From contig JAYUFK010000167.1 of NCBI GenBank assembly GCA_043739325.1, positions 1 to 14,119 on the forward strand: a stretch of DNA of 14,119 nucleotides. Direction: 5' to 3'. The stretch is from Roseiarcus sp043739325 (lineage in GTDB: Bacteria > Pseudomonadota > Alphaproteobacteria > Rhizobiales > Beijerinckiaceae). The notes beneath the pieces are model-generated. The model was not told the origin of the DNA. It was given only the letters and a program-made list of their open reading frames with translations, and did no database searches. A program made the position numbers and the translations under genes. Shown piece by piece: positions 6,062 to 13,805 of the stretch (position 1 is its first letter; each line of letters begins with the position of its first letter).

Positions 6062-7678
6062 TTGTTTAAACAGCTTTTGACGCCAGTCGGCGACAGTCTC
6101 GGACTGTCGTTTATCGCGGCGAGCCTGCCGATCGTGACTGTGCTTGTGATGCTCGGCATCCTGCGCCGCCCGGCCTGGCAAGCCTCGCTCGCCGGCCTCA
6201 TCGTCGCCCTGATCGTTGCGATCGGCGTCTGGACTGTCCCAGCCAATCTTGCTTTCGCCGCGGTTCTCAACGGCGCGGTCTTCGCCCTCTGGCCGGTCAT
6301 GTGGATCGTCGTCAACGCGCTGCTGCTCTACAACATCGCGGTAAAGTCGGGCCGCTTCGAGGCTTTTCGCTCGTGGCTTATCGCGCATCTGCCCAATGAC
6401 CGGCGGATCATTCTCGTCGTCATCGGGTTTTGTTTTGGCGCCTTGCTGGAGGGTGTCGCCGGCTTTGGAACGCCCGTTGCGATCACCTCTTCGCTGCTTA
6501 TCCTCGTTGGCTTCGCGCCGCTCGAGGCGCTTGTCTTCGTGCTGATCTTCAACACCGCGCCCGTCGCATTCGGCGCTCTTGGCGCGCCGGTCACGGTTCT
6601 GGGCGCGGTCACTGGCCTGCCGGCCGCAACGCTGGGCGCGATGATCGGCCGCCAGTTGCCGGTCATGGCGTTGATCCTGCCGTTCTACGTGATGTTCGTC
6701 TATGGCGGCTGGCGCTCCATTCGCGACATCTGGCCGGTGCTGCTCGTCGCGGGCGCGAGCTTCGCGATCAGCCAGTTCGTCGCATCGAACTACATCGATT
6801 ACACACTGACGGACGTGCTGGCGTCGCTCGGCTCGCTGATCGTGACGCTGCTGTTCCTGCAGGTCTGGAAACATGAGCCTCACCCGGAGTTCGCTATCGC
6901 CAATTCGCTTGGTTCGCAGCAGACGAAGAATGACGTGCCGACCTGGCAGGGCTGGCTTCCCTGGCTGATCGTTTCGGCGATCGTCATTGCCTGGACCTCG
7001 TTCAAGATCTTCGCCATAGGTCAGCAGAGCATTCCCTGGCCCGGCCTCGACAAGGCCATCTCGATCACGCTCTACGCCGACAAACCCTATGCGGCGGTGT
7101 GGACGTTCCAGCCGCTCGGCACCGGCACCGCGATCCTGGTCGCGGCCATTGTCACTGCGCTGGTCACGCAGCTCAAACCGGCGGATTTCATCGCCTGCGT
7201 CAGCCGCACGTTGAACCAGATCTGGCTGGCGGTCGTGACTGTCTGCCTGATCGTCGGCCTCGCCTATCTCATGAACTATTCCGGCATGGCCTATACGCTC
7301 GGCAAGGGCGCGGCCTCGGTGGGCGGGTTGTTCGTGCTGCTCTCGCCGTTTCTGGGATGGGTCGCGGTGTTCCTGTCGGGTAGCGACACTTCGGGCAATG
7401 CGTTGTTTGGCAATCTGCAAGTCGTCGCCGCCAAGCAGCTCAACCTCAATCCCGTGCTGTTCGCGGCGACCAACTCCTCGGGCGGCGTGATGGGCAAGAT
7501 GATCTCGCCGCAGAACATCGCCACCGGCGTTTCGGTGACGGATCTCAAGGGTCGCGAGGGCGAAGTGTTCGCCCGCACGTTCCCGCACAGCATCGTGTTG
7601 ACGATCGTCCTGGGCTTGCTGGTGGCGCTCCAGCAATACGTCATCCCGTGGATTATTCCGGTCGTCCCGGCGCCGTAA
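6062..7678 (+). CDS. lldP: L-lactate/glycolate permease, LldP family
   Basis: 538 residues of multi-spanning inner-membrane protein (roughly 12-14 hydrophobic segments) of the lactate permease family (LldP/LctP, including the E. coli glycolate permease GlcA), proton-coupled importers of 2-hydroxymonocarboxylates. Family landmarks are GALLEGVAGFGTPVAITSSL near residue 130, FNTAPVAFGALGAPVTVLG near 170, LSGSDTSGNALFGNLQ near 440 and TNSSGGVMGKMISPQNI near 470. The start is TTG, chosen because a strong Shine-Dalgarno GGGGGGAG (6048-6055) lies six bases before it and the protein then begins at the usual place for the family. It leads an operon with glcDEF, so glycolate and lactate are both plausible substrates; LldP and GlcA cannot be told apart here. 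The GCGCGC-rich leader forms only a five-pair stem (6022-6035). Confidence 0.93.
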   Translation: MFKQLLTPVGDSLGLSFIAASLPIVTVLVMLGILRRPAWQASLAGLIVALIVAIGVWTVPANLAFAAVLNGAVFALWPVMWIVVNALLLYNIAVKSGRFEAFRSWLIAHLPNDRRIILVVIGFCFGALLEGVAGFGTPVAITSSLLILVGFAPLEALVFVLIFNTAPVAFGALGAPVTVLGAVTGLPAATLGAMIGRQLPVMALILPFYVMFVYGGWRSIRDIWPVLLVAGASFAISQFVASNYIDYTLTDVLASLGSLIVTLLFLQVWKHEPHPEFAIANSLGSQQTKNDVPTWQGWLPWLIVSAIVIAWTSFKIFAIGQQSIPWPGLDKAISITLYADKPYAAVWTFQPLGTGTAILVAAIVTALVTQLKPADFIACVSRTLNQIWLAVVTVCLIVGLAYLMNYSGMAYTLGKGAASVGGLFVLLSPFLGWVAVFLSGSDTSGNALFGNLQVVAAKQLNLNPVLFAATNSSGGVMGKMISPQNIATGVSVTDLKGREGEVFARTFPHSIVLTIVLGLLVALQQYVIPWIIPVVPAP

Positions 7679-7684
7679 ACTATC

Positions 7685-7721
7685 GGCTCGGGCGTTCGAA
7701 GCGAGTTCGGACGCCCGAGCC
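7685..7721 (+). other. Strong intercistronic hairpin between lldP and glcD
   Basis: GGCTCGGGCGTTCGAA (7685-7700) pairs with TTCGGACGCCCGAGCC (7706-7721) around a five-base loop GCGAG. The only non-Watson-Crick position would be one G-U pair, giving a 16-bp stem. No U-tract follows, and the glcD Shine-Dalgarno GGAGG (7731-7735) begins nine bases after the stem. This argues against a simple intrinsic terminator and for an mRNA processing/stability element or a partial attenuator that sets different permease and oxidase levels. Confidence 0.75.
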
Positions 7722-7743
7722 AAGCATTCTGGAGGCAAGCGTT

Positions 7744-9180
7744 ATGTCTCAAATAGCCTTTCCACCTGTCGACTTCAGCATTGTCGCTCGTCGCAACAGC
7801 ATCCTGAGCGGCCTGGCGCCTCTCGTGTCCGAGGGATCGCTGATCTTTGAACCAATCGAAATGCGCGCGTTCGAGACCGACGCGCTGACGGCCTACCGCC
7901 GCCTGCCGCTGGCGGTGGTGCTACCCGGCTCCACCGAGGAAGTGGCGCGCGTGATGAAATATTGCCGCGACGCCGGCGTGAATGTCGTGGCGCGCGGCGC
8001 CGGCACTTCGCTTTCAGGCGGCGCGATCCCGCAGGAAGACGCGATCGTGCTGGGCCTCTCGAAAATGAGCCGCATCCTCGAAGTCAACTACGCCGACCGC
8101 TACGCGCGGGTCCAAGCGGGCGTGACCAATCTGTCGATTTCCGAGGCGGTGATGGGCGACGGCTACTTCTATGCGCCCGATCCGTCCTCGCAGCTCGCTT
8201 GCACGATCGGCGGCAATATCGGCATGAACTCCGGCGGCGCGCATTGCCTGAAATATGGCGTGACGACGAACAACATTCTCGGCGTCACGCTGGTGACGCT
8301 GGATGGAGAAATCATTCAGCTCGGAGGCGCGCATCTCGACGCAGGCGGGCTCGACTTGCTCGGCCTGATGATCGGCTCGGAAGGTCAGCTCGGCATCGTG
8401 ACGGAAGCGACCGTTCGCCTGCTGCGCGCGGCCGAAGGCGCCCGTCCCGTGCTGTTCGGTTTCGATAGCCCGGAGGACGCCGGGCGATGCGTCGCCGAGA
8501 TCATCGGCGCCGGCCTGTTGCCGGTCGCGATGGAATACATGGACAAGCTGGCGATCGAGATTGTCGAAGGCTTCGCCCATGCCGGCTATCCCCTCGATGT
8601 CGAGGCGATGCTGATCATCGAGGTCGAGGGCTCGGACAAGGAGATCGACGCGCAGCTCGCCCGCATCAACGCCATCGCCAAGAAGCACAACGTCAAGGTG
8701 ATGCGCGAATCGATGTCGGCGATGGAGAGCGCGCTGATCTGGAAGGGGCGCAAATCGGCATTTGGCGCGACCGGGCGCATCGCCGATTACATCTGCATGG
8801 ACGGCACGGTGCCGACAAGCCGGCTGCCGGAAGCGCTGAAGCGCACGGGCGAAATCTGCGCGTCATATGGGCTGCGCGTCGCCAACGTGTTTCACGCTGG
8901 CGATGGCAATATGCATCCGCTGATCCTCTACAATGTCAACGACGACGCCGAGCAGGCGAGGGCCGAGGCGGCGGGCAACGACATCCTGAAAATGTGCGTC
9001 GAGCTCGGCGGCTGTCTCACCGGCGAACACGGCGTCGGCATCGAGAAGCGCGACCTGATGGGCCATCAATTCAATCCCGCCGATCTGGCGCAGCAGATGC
9101 GCGTGCGCGCGGTGTTCGATCCCGCTTGGCGGCTCAATCCGGCCAAGGTTTTTCCGCTTGCTGGAAGAACCGCGGCGTGA
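7744..9180 (+). CDS. glcD: GlcD, FAD-binding subunit of glycolate (or D-lactate) oxidase
   Basis: 478 residues (E. coli GlcD 499). Family function: oxidation of glycolate to glyoxylate, and often D-lactate to pyruvate, with FAD, passing electrons through GlcF to the respiratory chain. The PCMH-type FAD domain begins near residue 50 and shows RGAGTSLSGG (84-93) and PDPSSQLACTIGGNIGMNSG (146-165), then GLMIGSEGQLGIVTEATVRL. The C-terminal substrate/cap domain carries HAGDGNMHPLI and CLTGEHGVGIEKRDLM, the conserved histidine motifs of this oxidase group. Start is ATG 7744 with GGAGG eight bases upstream; the upstream in-frame extension overlaps the hairpin and lldP and is not GlcD-like. The stop overlaps the glcE start (GTGA, 9177-9180). 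The near relative Dld-II is a single polypeptide with an Fe-S tail; here that function is split among glcD, glcE and glcF. Confidence 0.95.
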   Translation: MSQIAFPPVDFSIVARRNSILSGLAPLVSEGSLIFEPIEMRAFETDALTAYRRLPLAVVLPGSTEEVARVMKYCRDAGVNVVARGAGTSLSGGAIPQEDAIVLGLSKMSRILEVNYADRYARVQAGVTNLSISEAVMGDGYFYAPDPSSQLACTIGGNIGMNSGGAHCLKYGVTTNNILGVTLVTLDGEIIQLGGAHLDAGGLDLLGLMIGSEGQLGIVTEATVRLLRAAEGARPVLFGFDSPEDAGRCVAEIIGAGLLPVAMEYMDKLAIEIVEGFAHAGYPLDVEAMLIIEVEGSDKEIDAQLARINAIAKKHNVKVMRESMSAMESALIWKGRKSAFGATGRIADYICMDGTVPTSRLPEALKRTGEICASYGLRVANVFHAGDGNMHPLILYNVNDDAEQARAEAAGNDILKMCVELGGCLTGEHGVGIEKRDLMGHQFNPADLAQQMRVRAVFDPAWRLNPAKVFPLAGRTAA

Positions 9181-10361
9181 GCGAACTCTTGCGCCCCGCA
9201 AGCGAAGACGAAGCGGCGGCGATGGTGCGCGACGCGCGCGCCAGCAAACGCCGCATCGATATTGTCGGCGGCGGAACGCGCTCGGGGCTCGGCCGTCCCG
9301 GCCGCGGCGACGCGCGGATCAGCACCGCCGCGCTGTCCGGCATCGTCTTCTACGAGCCGGCGGAAATGGTTGTCTGCGCGCAGGCGGGAACGCCGATCAG
9401 CATGGTCGAGGCGGCGATCGACACGGCCGGGCAGATGCTGCCGTTCGAGCCGATGGACCATCGCATGCTCTACGCTACCCAGGGCGAACCGACGATCGGC
9501 GGTCTTGTCGCCTGCAATGTATCGGGACCGCGCCGGATCAGCGCTGGCGCCGCGCGCGATGCGCTGCTGGGCGTGCGCCTCGTCAACGGCGCGGGCGAGG
9601 TCATCAAGAATGGCGGGCGGGTGATGAAGAACGTCACTGGTCTCGATCTGGTGAAGCTCAATTGCGGCGCGCATGGCACGTTGGGGCTGCTCACCGAGGC
9701 GACATTGCGCCTGCTTCCCAAGCCCGAGCATGAAGCGACAATTGTCGTGCGACGGTTGGACGACCAGGCGGCGATCAACGCGATGACCCAGGCGCTCGGC
9801 TCGCCATACTTCGTCAGCGGCGCCGCGCATCTCAATGCCGGCATGGGACGCGAATTTCCGCGCACGATTCTGCGCGTCGAAGGCTTGCGCGAATCCGTCG
9901 ACTACCGCGTCGGCAGGCTGCTTGAGCTGCTCGGCGAGGTCGGCGCCAAACATGCGCTTGAAGGGGCGGATTCGATCAAACTATGGCGCGCCGTGCGTGA
10001 CGCCGAGTATCTCGCCGAGCCGCGCGACAATGCCGTTTGGCGCATCAGCACGGCGCCCTCGCATGGCGCGGCGTTCATCGCCCGGCTTGGGCCCGCAGCG
10101 CAAAATCATTTCTACGATTGGGGCGGCGGCCTTGTCTGGGTCAGCGCCGCAGCGACGCCAGAAGCGTCGGGCGCGGTCCGCTCGGCGCTGGCGTCCTTCG
10201 GCGGTCATGCGACGCTGATGCGCGCGCCTGATGCCTTACGCAGCGCGGTGGATGTGTTCGCGCCATTGAGCGCGCCGCTCATGCGGATCACGCGCGGCGT
10301 GAAACACAGCTTCGATCCCGATGGCGTGCTGAATTCCGGGCGCATGTACGCGAATTTGTGA
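9177..10361 (+). CDS. glcE: GlcE, second FAD-binding subunit of glycolate oxidase
   Basis: 394 residues from a GTG start (E. coli GlcE 350). A second FAD-binding PCMH fold: IVGGGTRSGLGRP near 26-38, CAQAGTPISMVEAAIDTAG, MLPFEPMDH, then TIGGLVACNVSGPRRISAGA and GGRVMKNVTGLDLVKL, the signature run of GlcE. The end HSFDPDGVLNSGRMY is the usual C-terminus. It forms the oxidase core with GlcD and GlcF. The GTG overlaps the glcD TGA, so the two are probably translationally coupled, and a GGAAG about nine bases upstream supports this start; the frame is open farther upstream but is antisense-like shadow of glcD. The coding end lies six bases before glcF. Nothing is truncated. Confidence 0.94.
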   Translation: MSELLRPASEDEAAAMVRDARASKRRIDIVGGGTRSGLGRPGRGDARISTAALSGIVFYEPAEMVVCAQAGTPISMVEAAIDTAGQMLPFEPMDHRMLYATQGEPTIGGLVACNVSGPRRISAGAARDALLGVRLVNGAGEVIKNGGRVMKNVTGLDLVKLNCGAHGTLGLLTEATLRLLPKPEHEATIVVRRLDDQAAINAMTQALGSPYFVSGAAHLNAGMGREFPRTILRVEGLRESVDYRVGRLLELLGEVGAKHALEGADSIKLWRAVRDAEYLAEPRDNAVWRISTAPSHGAAFIARLGPAAQNHFYDWGGGLVWVSAAATPEASGAVRSALASFGGHATLMRAPDALRSAVDVFAPLSAPLMRITRGVKHSFDPDGVLNSGRMYANL

Positions 10362-10367
10362 GGCGGA

Positions 10368-11732
10368 ATGAAAACTATATTCCCGGCCGAACTGCTCGCC
10401 GATCCGCACATGCAGGCGTCGGAGAAGATCATCCGCACCTGCGTGCACTGCGGCTTCTGCACGGCGACGTGCCCGACTTATCTGCTGCTGGGCGACGAGC
10501 TCGATAGTCCGCGCGGGCGCATCTATCTCATCAAGGATATGCTGGAGAACAATCGGCCCGCCAGCGCGCGCGAAGTGCTCCACGTCGACCGATGCCTTTC
10601 ATGCCTGGCCTGCATGACGACATGTCCGTCGGGCGTCCATTACATGCATCTTGTCGATCACGCCCGCGCCTATATCGCGCAGACTTACAAGCGCCCGCTC
10701 GCCGACCGGATGTTGCGCAGCGTGCTGTCGCGCGTGTTGCCGTCGCGACACTTGTTTCGCACCGCGCTGTTTTTCGCGCGGATCGGCCGGCCGTTCTCGC
10801 CCATCGTCGCGCGCGTTCCCCGCGTCGGACCAAGCCTTGCGGCCATGCTGGCGCTCGCGCCGGGGCAGCTTCCGGCGCGCGTCGCCAGCGAAGGGCCGGG
10901 CGAGTTCAAGAGCGTCGCGCAGCCGGCCAAGCGCAGACGCGTCGCGCTGCTGACCGGCTGCGCCCAGGCGGTGCTGGCGCCGCAGATCAACGCCGCCGCG
11001 ATCCGCCTCATCAATCGCGCTGGCGTCGATGTCATCTTGCCGAAAGGCGAGGAATGCTGCGGCGCGCTGGTTCATCACATGGGCCTCGAGGATCGCTCGC
11101 TGGCGCAGGCGCGCGCCAATATCGACGTGTGGATGAGGGAGATCGATAACGGCGGACTGGAAGCCATCGTCATCACCGCCTCGGGCTGCGGCACGACGAT
11201 CAAGGACTATGGCTTCATGCTGCGCAACGACCCGGCCTATGCGGAGAAGGCGGCGCGCATTTCAGCCCTGGCGAAAGACATCACGGAATATCTCTCGGGC
11301 GTCGATCTGCCGTTTACGCGCACGGCGAAAATCCGCGTCGCCTATCACTCGGCTTGCTCGATGCAGCACGGGCAGAAGATTACGCTGGAGCCGAAGGCGC
11401 TGTTGCGCCGCGCCGGCTTCGACGTGCGCGATGTGCCCGAAGGCCACATCTGCTGCGGCTCCGCGGGGACGTATAATATCCTGCAGCCGGAGATCGCCGG
11501 GCAATTGCGGGCGCGCAAGGTCGCCAACATCGCGAAAGTCAAACCCGACCTGATCGCCGCCGGCAATGTCGGCTGCATCACGCAGATCGGCGCGGGCACG
11601 CAAACGCCAATCGTCCATACCGCGGAACTGCTCGACTGGGCCTGCGGCGGCCCCGCGCCCGAGAGCGCCAGCGGGGTGCTGGCGAAGGCGGAGACGCTCC
11701 ATGGGGGTGAGGGAACACCGGCGTTAAATTAA
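10368..11732 (+). CDS. glcF: GlcF, iron-sulfur subunit of glycolate oxidase
   Basis: 454 residues. Two complete 4Fe-4S motifs lie at the N-terminus: Cys25, 28, 31, 35 (CVHCGFCTATCP) and Cys76, 79, 82, 86 (CLSCLACMTTCP). Two CCG domains follow (GEECCGALVHH near 225 and GHICCGSAGTYNI near 365, with the matching SGCGTTIKDYG and NVGCITQIGAG segments). It carries electrons from the GlcDE flavins to the respiratory chain, probably at the membrane face. E. coli GlcF is 407 residues; here about 25 residues after HTAELLDWACGG look extra and low-complexity, and the last of them are encoded by the left arm of the downstream palindromic repeat. GAGG (10360-10363) supports the ATG. Last gene of lldP-glcDEF. 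The CCG architecture is related to LutA, so both hydroxyacid systems in this window use the same type of electron-transfer domain. Confidence 0.95.
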   Translation: MKTIFPAELLADPHMQASEKIIRTCVHCGFCTATCPTYLLLGDELDSPRGRIYLIKDMLENNRPASAREVLHVDRCLSCLACMTTCPSGVHYMHLVDHARAYIAQTYKRPLADRMLRSVLSRVLPSRHLFRTALFFARIGRPFSPIVARVPRVGPSLAAMLALAPGQLPARVASEGPGEFKSVAQPAKRRRVALLTGCAQAVLAPQINAAAIRLINRAGVDVILPKGEECCGALVHHMGLEDRSLAQARANIDVWMREIDNGGLEAIVITASGCGTTIKDYGFMLRNDPAYAEKAARISALAKDITEYLSGVDLPFTRTAKIRVAYHSACSMQHGQKITLEPKALLRRAGFDVRDVPEGHICCGSAGTYNILQPEIAGQLRARKVANIAKVKPDLIAAGNVGCITQIGAGTQTPIVHTAELLDWACGGPAPESASGVLAKAETLHGGEGTPALN

Positions 11733-11776
11733 GCTGGCAAGAGTGCCCTCACCCTGCCCTCTCCCGCAGGGAGAGG
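11705..11776. repeat. Palindromic intergenic repeat overlapping the glcF 3' end
   Basis: Two nested complementary pairs: GGGTGAGGG (11705-11713) with CCCTCACCC (11746-11754), and CCTCTCCC (11758-11765) with GGGAGAGG (11769-11776) around GCA. The CCCTCACCC...CCCTCTCCC...GGGAGAGG pattern resembles a dispersed intergenic repeat I remember from many proteobacterial genomes; copy number in this genome cannot be judged from one window. The left arm lies inside the glcF tail. Confidence 0.6.
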
Positions 11777-11779
11777 TTT
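11758..11779 (+). terminator. Probable terminator after glcF
   Basis: A perfect 8-bp GC-rich stem with loop GCA is followed by TTT and then CTAAAG. The U-tract is short, so termination may be partial and the DUF2461 gene could still receive read-through. It sits 25 bases after the glcF stop, where a terminator for the operon is expected. Confidence 0.5.
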
Positions 11780-11812
11780 CTAAAGAATCACCCTCGCCGC
11801 ACGGAGCATTTC

Positions 11813-12493
11813 ATGAGTTTCGCCGGTTTTGGCGCCCAGGCATTGCCGTTCTTCAAGGGACTGGCGTTTCATCAAACGAAAGATTGGTTCGAGGCCAACC
11901 GGGCGACGTATGAAAGCGACGTGAAGACGCCGTTCGGCGATCTGATCGAGGCACTTTCGGCGGGTCTCGCCGAGGCCGGCCTGCCGCTGCGCGGGAATCG
12001 CAAGGCGTCGCTGTTCCGGCTCAATCGCGACGTTCGATTTGCCAAGGACAAGAGCCTTTACAAGACGCATGCCGGGGCGGTGCTGACGCGCAGCGGTGCC
12101 AAGAATGACAAAGGGCTGCTGTATATTCATATCGCGCCCGAAGGCTGCTTTTCCGCCGCCGGTTTCTATCATTGCGAACCCGAGGATCTGCTGCGCTATC
12201 GGCGCGCGATCGTCGGGGCGCCAAAAGCATGGACCAAGCTCGTGGCGGGTCTGGCGAAGAAGCAGCTTACTCTTTCGGACGAAGGCTCGCTGCAGCGCCT
12301 GCCGCGCGGTTTCGAGGCCGTCGAAGACCCGCCCATCGCGGCTGCGATCAAGCGGAAGTCGTTCATCTGCAGTCGCCCGATCGAGGCCAAGCTGCTCGCC
12401 AGCGCCGAGCTGGTAAGGGATTTGGTTATTTTCGCCAAGGATTCGGCGCCGCTGCTGGAATGGGGATGGGCGGCTGGCCTTGATGAGCACTAA
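11813..12493 (+). CDS. DUF2461 (TIGR02453) family protein
   Basis: 226 residues of a conserved family of unknown biochemical function. Recognisable features are the N-terminal ALPFFKGLAFHQTKDWFEANRATYE, read here as FFKGLAFHQTKDWFEANR (14-31), then LFRLNRDVRFAKDKSLYKTHAG (about 67-88), GLLYIHIAPEG with FSAAGFYHCEPEDLLRYR (about 101-130), and the closing RDLVIFAKDSAPLLEWGW. Length is normal. GGAG (11803-11806) lies six bases before the ATG. No signal peptide, membrane segment or catalytic motif is apparent, so it is probably cytoplasmic. It follows glcF by 80 bp across a terminator-like repeat and is probably a separate unit. No functional link to hydroxyacid oxidation is evident. Confidence 0.9.
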   Translation: MSFAGFGAQALPFFKGLAFHQTKDWFEANRATYESDVKTPFGDLIEALSAGLAEAGLPLRGNRKASLFRLNRDVRFAKDKSLYKTHAGAVLTRSGAKNDKGLLYIHIAPEGCFSAAGFYHCEPEDLLRYRRAIVGAPKAWTKLVAGLAKKQLTLSDEGSLQRLPRGFEAVEDPPIAAAIKRKSFICSRPIEAKLLASAELVRDLVIFAKDSAPLLEWGWAAGLDEH

Positions 12494-12669
12494 TCCCGCG
12501 CCAATTATGGTTACTTATTCTTTCTCCGCGATGAATCGGGGAATGGCCGGGAACCGGACTCGCGGACCAGACTGTGAACAGAACCGGCACGAATCGCTTT
12601 CGGTCCAGACGGACTCTTTTCGGCGAAATTGGCAAGCGCAAACGGGCAAGCCGCGAGCCAGCGTTTAAG

Positions 12670-13635
12670 CTAGCCCGGCATCCAGTAACTCGGAGCATAG
12701 GCATAGGCCTCGCCGGCCTTCACCACGTGGCCGATGCCGGGGAACGGCACGTGCGCGCCGGCAATGGTCAGTCGATCCGTCGCCGTCATGTCGAAAACCC
12801 GTTTGCGCGTGGCGATCGCCATTGCCGGGTCGGTGTCGAAGGCGATCGCCCAATCCGGATGCGCGGTCTGAAGCGCCGCCGAATGAATGATGTCACCCCA
12901 GATCAGCAGCGTCTCGCCTCCCGAGGAAACGCGATACATCGTATGGCCGGGCGTATGTCCGGGCGCCGCCATCGCGGTGATGCCGGGCACGACTTCCTTG
13001 CCGTCGGCGATGACCGAAGTTTTCTTCGCCGCGGCATAGGGGCCGATCACCATGCGCGCCTGATCGAAGAACGGCTTGTTGTCGGCGGGAACCTTGGCGG
13101 CGATCGCTTCGTCCAGCCAGAATTTCAGGTCAGCGTCGCTGACAAAAACCTCGGCGTTGGGAAAAGCGACCTTGCCCTGCGTATCAAGCAGGCCGCCAAA
13201 ATGGTCGGGATGCAGATGCGTCATGGCGATCACATCGACGCTGGCGGGATCGACGCCGAGAGTCGCCAGATTGGCGGCAAACCGGCCAAGTGTCGGGCCA
13301 AACAATTTTCCTGCGCCCGAGTCGATGAGAACCAGTTTGTCGCCGGTATTCACGAGGAAGGCGTTGACCGGCGTCGGAATCTTGTCTTTCGCGCCGCCGG
13401 TCGCTTCGAGAATGCGCGCCGCTTCGGCCGGATCGGCCTTGGGGTACATCGCCACGGGAATATCGATCGCGCCGTCGTTGAGCGCGATGACTTCAAACGC
13501 GCCCACTTTATGGCGATAGGCGCTGAGAACCTGATGGCCATAGAACGGCGCCTTGGCGAGCGCGCCGCCGCTGACGAAAGCGAGCGATGAGCCGGCAAAA
13601 GCGCTGGCGAGGAAGCTGCGGCGTGTCACGGACAT
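12670..13635 (-). CDS. Tat-exported metallo-beta-lactamase-fold hydrolase
   Basis: 321 residues. The N-terminus has a twin-arginine signal (TRRSFLA at 4-10, hydrophobic stretch to about 27, ending GGALA), so it is probably exported folded, with metals bound, to the periplasm. The MBL fold is complete: THLHPDH with His140, His142, Asp144, His145; APGHTPGH with His227; WGD with Asp248; and GAHVPFP with His295, the expected two-metal ligand set. The order and TPVNAFLVNTGDKLVLIDSG resemble lactonase-like MBL proteins such as those that open acyl-homoserine lactones, but the substrate is unknown and quorum quenching is only one possibility. The ATG is preceded by a GGAAAGG-type Shine-Dalgarno. It is convergent with the DUF2461 gene, with 176 bp between in which I see only a weak stem, and divergent from higB. 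Confidence 0.9.
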   Translation of the reverse strand: MSVTRRSFLASAFAGSSLAFVSGGALAKAPFYGHQVLSAYRHKVGAFEVIALNDGAIDIPVAMYPKADPAEAARILEATGGAKDKIPTPVNAFLVNTGDKLVLIDSGAGKLFGPTLGRFAANLATLGVDPASVDVIAMTHLHPDHFGGLLDTQGKVAFPNAEVFVSDADLKFWLDEAIAAKVPADNKPFFDQARMVIGPYAAAKKTSVIADGKEVVPGITAMAAPGHTPGHTMYRVSSGGETLLIWGDIIHSAALQTAHPDWAIAFDTDPAMAIATRKRVFDMTATDRLTIAGAHVPFPGIGHVVKAGEAYAYAPSYWMPG

Positions 13636-13753
13636 GGCGAAACCTTTCCGTCGGAGATGAGGAGCGGAGCTGGTATCAAGCGCATCGAGCGCAAACGTAT
13701 GCGCTCTTTCTATGACCGGATGGCGATATTGGCAAATCGCGCGGAAATAACCA

Positions 13754-13792
13754 TTGACGTTCTTGTTGTTCGCTGATACATATCACGTATCA
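13754..13792 (+). promoter_or_regulatory. higBA promoter and operator
   Basis: TTGACG (13754-13759), a 17-base spacer and TACATA (13777-13782) form a good sigma-70-type promoter. TGATACATATCACGTATCA (13774-13792) is an inverted repeat with 6-bp arms TGATAC/GTATCA that covers the -10 box. This is the position expected for an operator bound by HigA or the HigBA complex in autoregulation. It ends 13 bases before the higB start. Confidence 0.65.
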
Positions 13793-13805
13793 ACTAGTGT
13801 TCTTA

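Noticed and set aside
5978..7738. A 586-codon open frame on the minus strand across the permease gene
   Set aside because: It is antisense to a clear LldP protein and its translation is a charged Arg/Asp/Glu/Gln-rich string typical of the opposite strand of GC-rich membrane-protein genes; no domain is seen.
8487..9176. Upstream extension of the glcE frame inside glcD
   Set aside because: The extension is a basic, repetitive shadow of glcD; GlcE homology begins directly after GTG 9177.
12585..12625. Weak GTCC-AGAC-GGAC stem followed by CTTTTC as a shared terminator for the convergent genes
   Set aside because: A four-bp stem is too weak to call with confidence.
12480..12668. A 62-codon plus-strand open frame between the DUF2461 and MBL genes
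   Set aside because: It overlaps the end of the DUF2461 gene, has no Shine-Dalgarno and no recognisable features; treated as non-coding.
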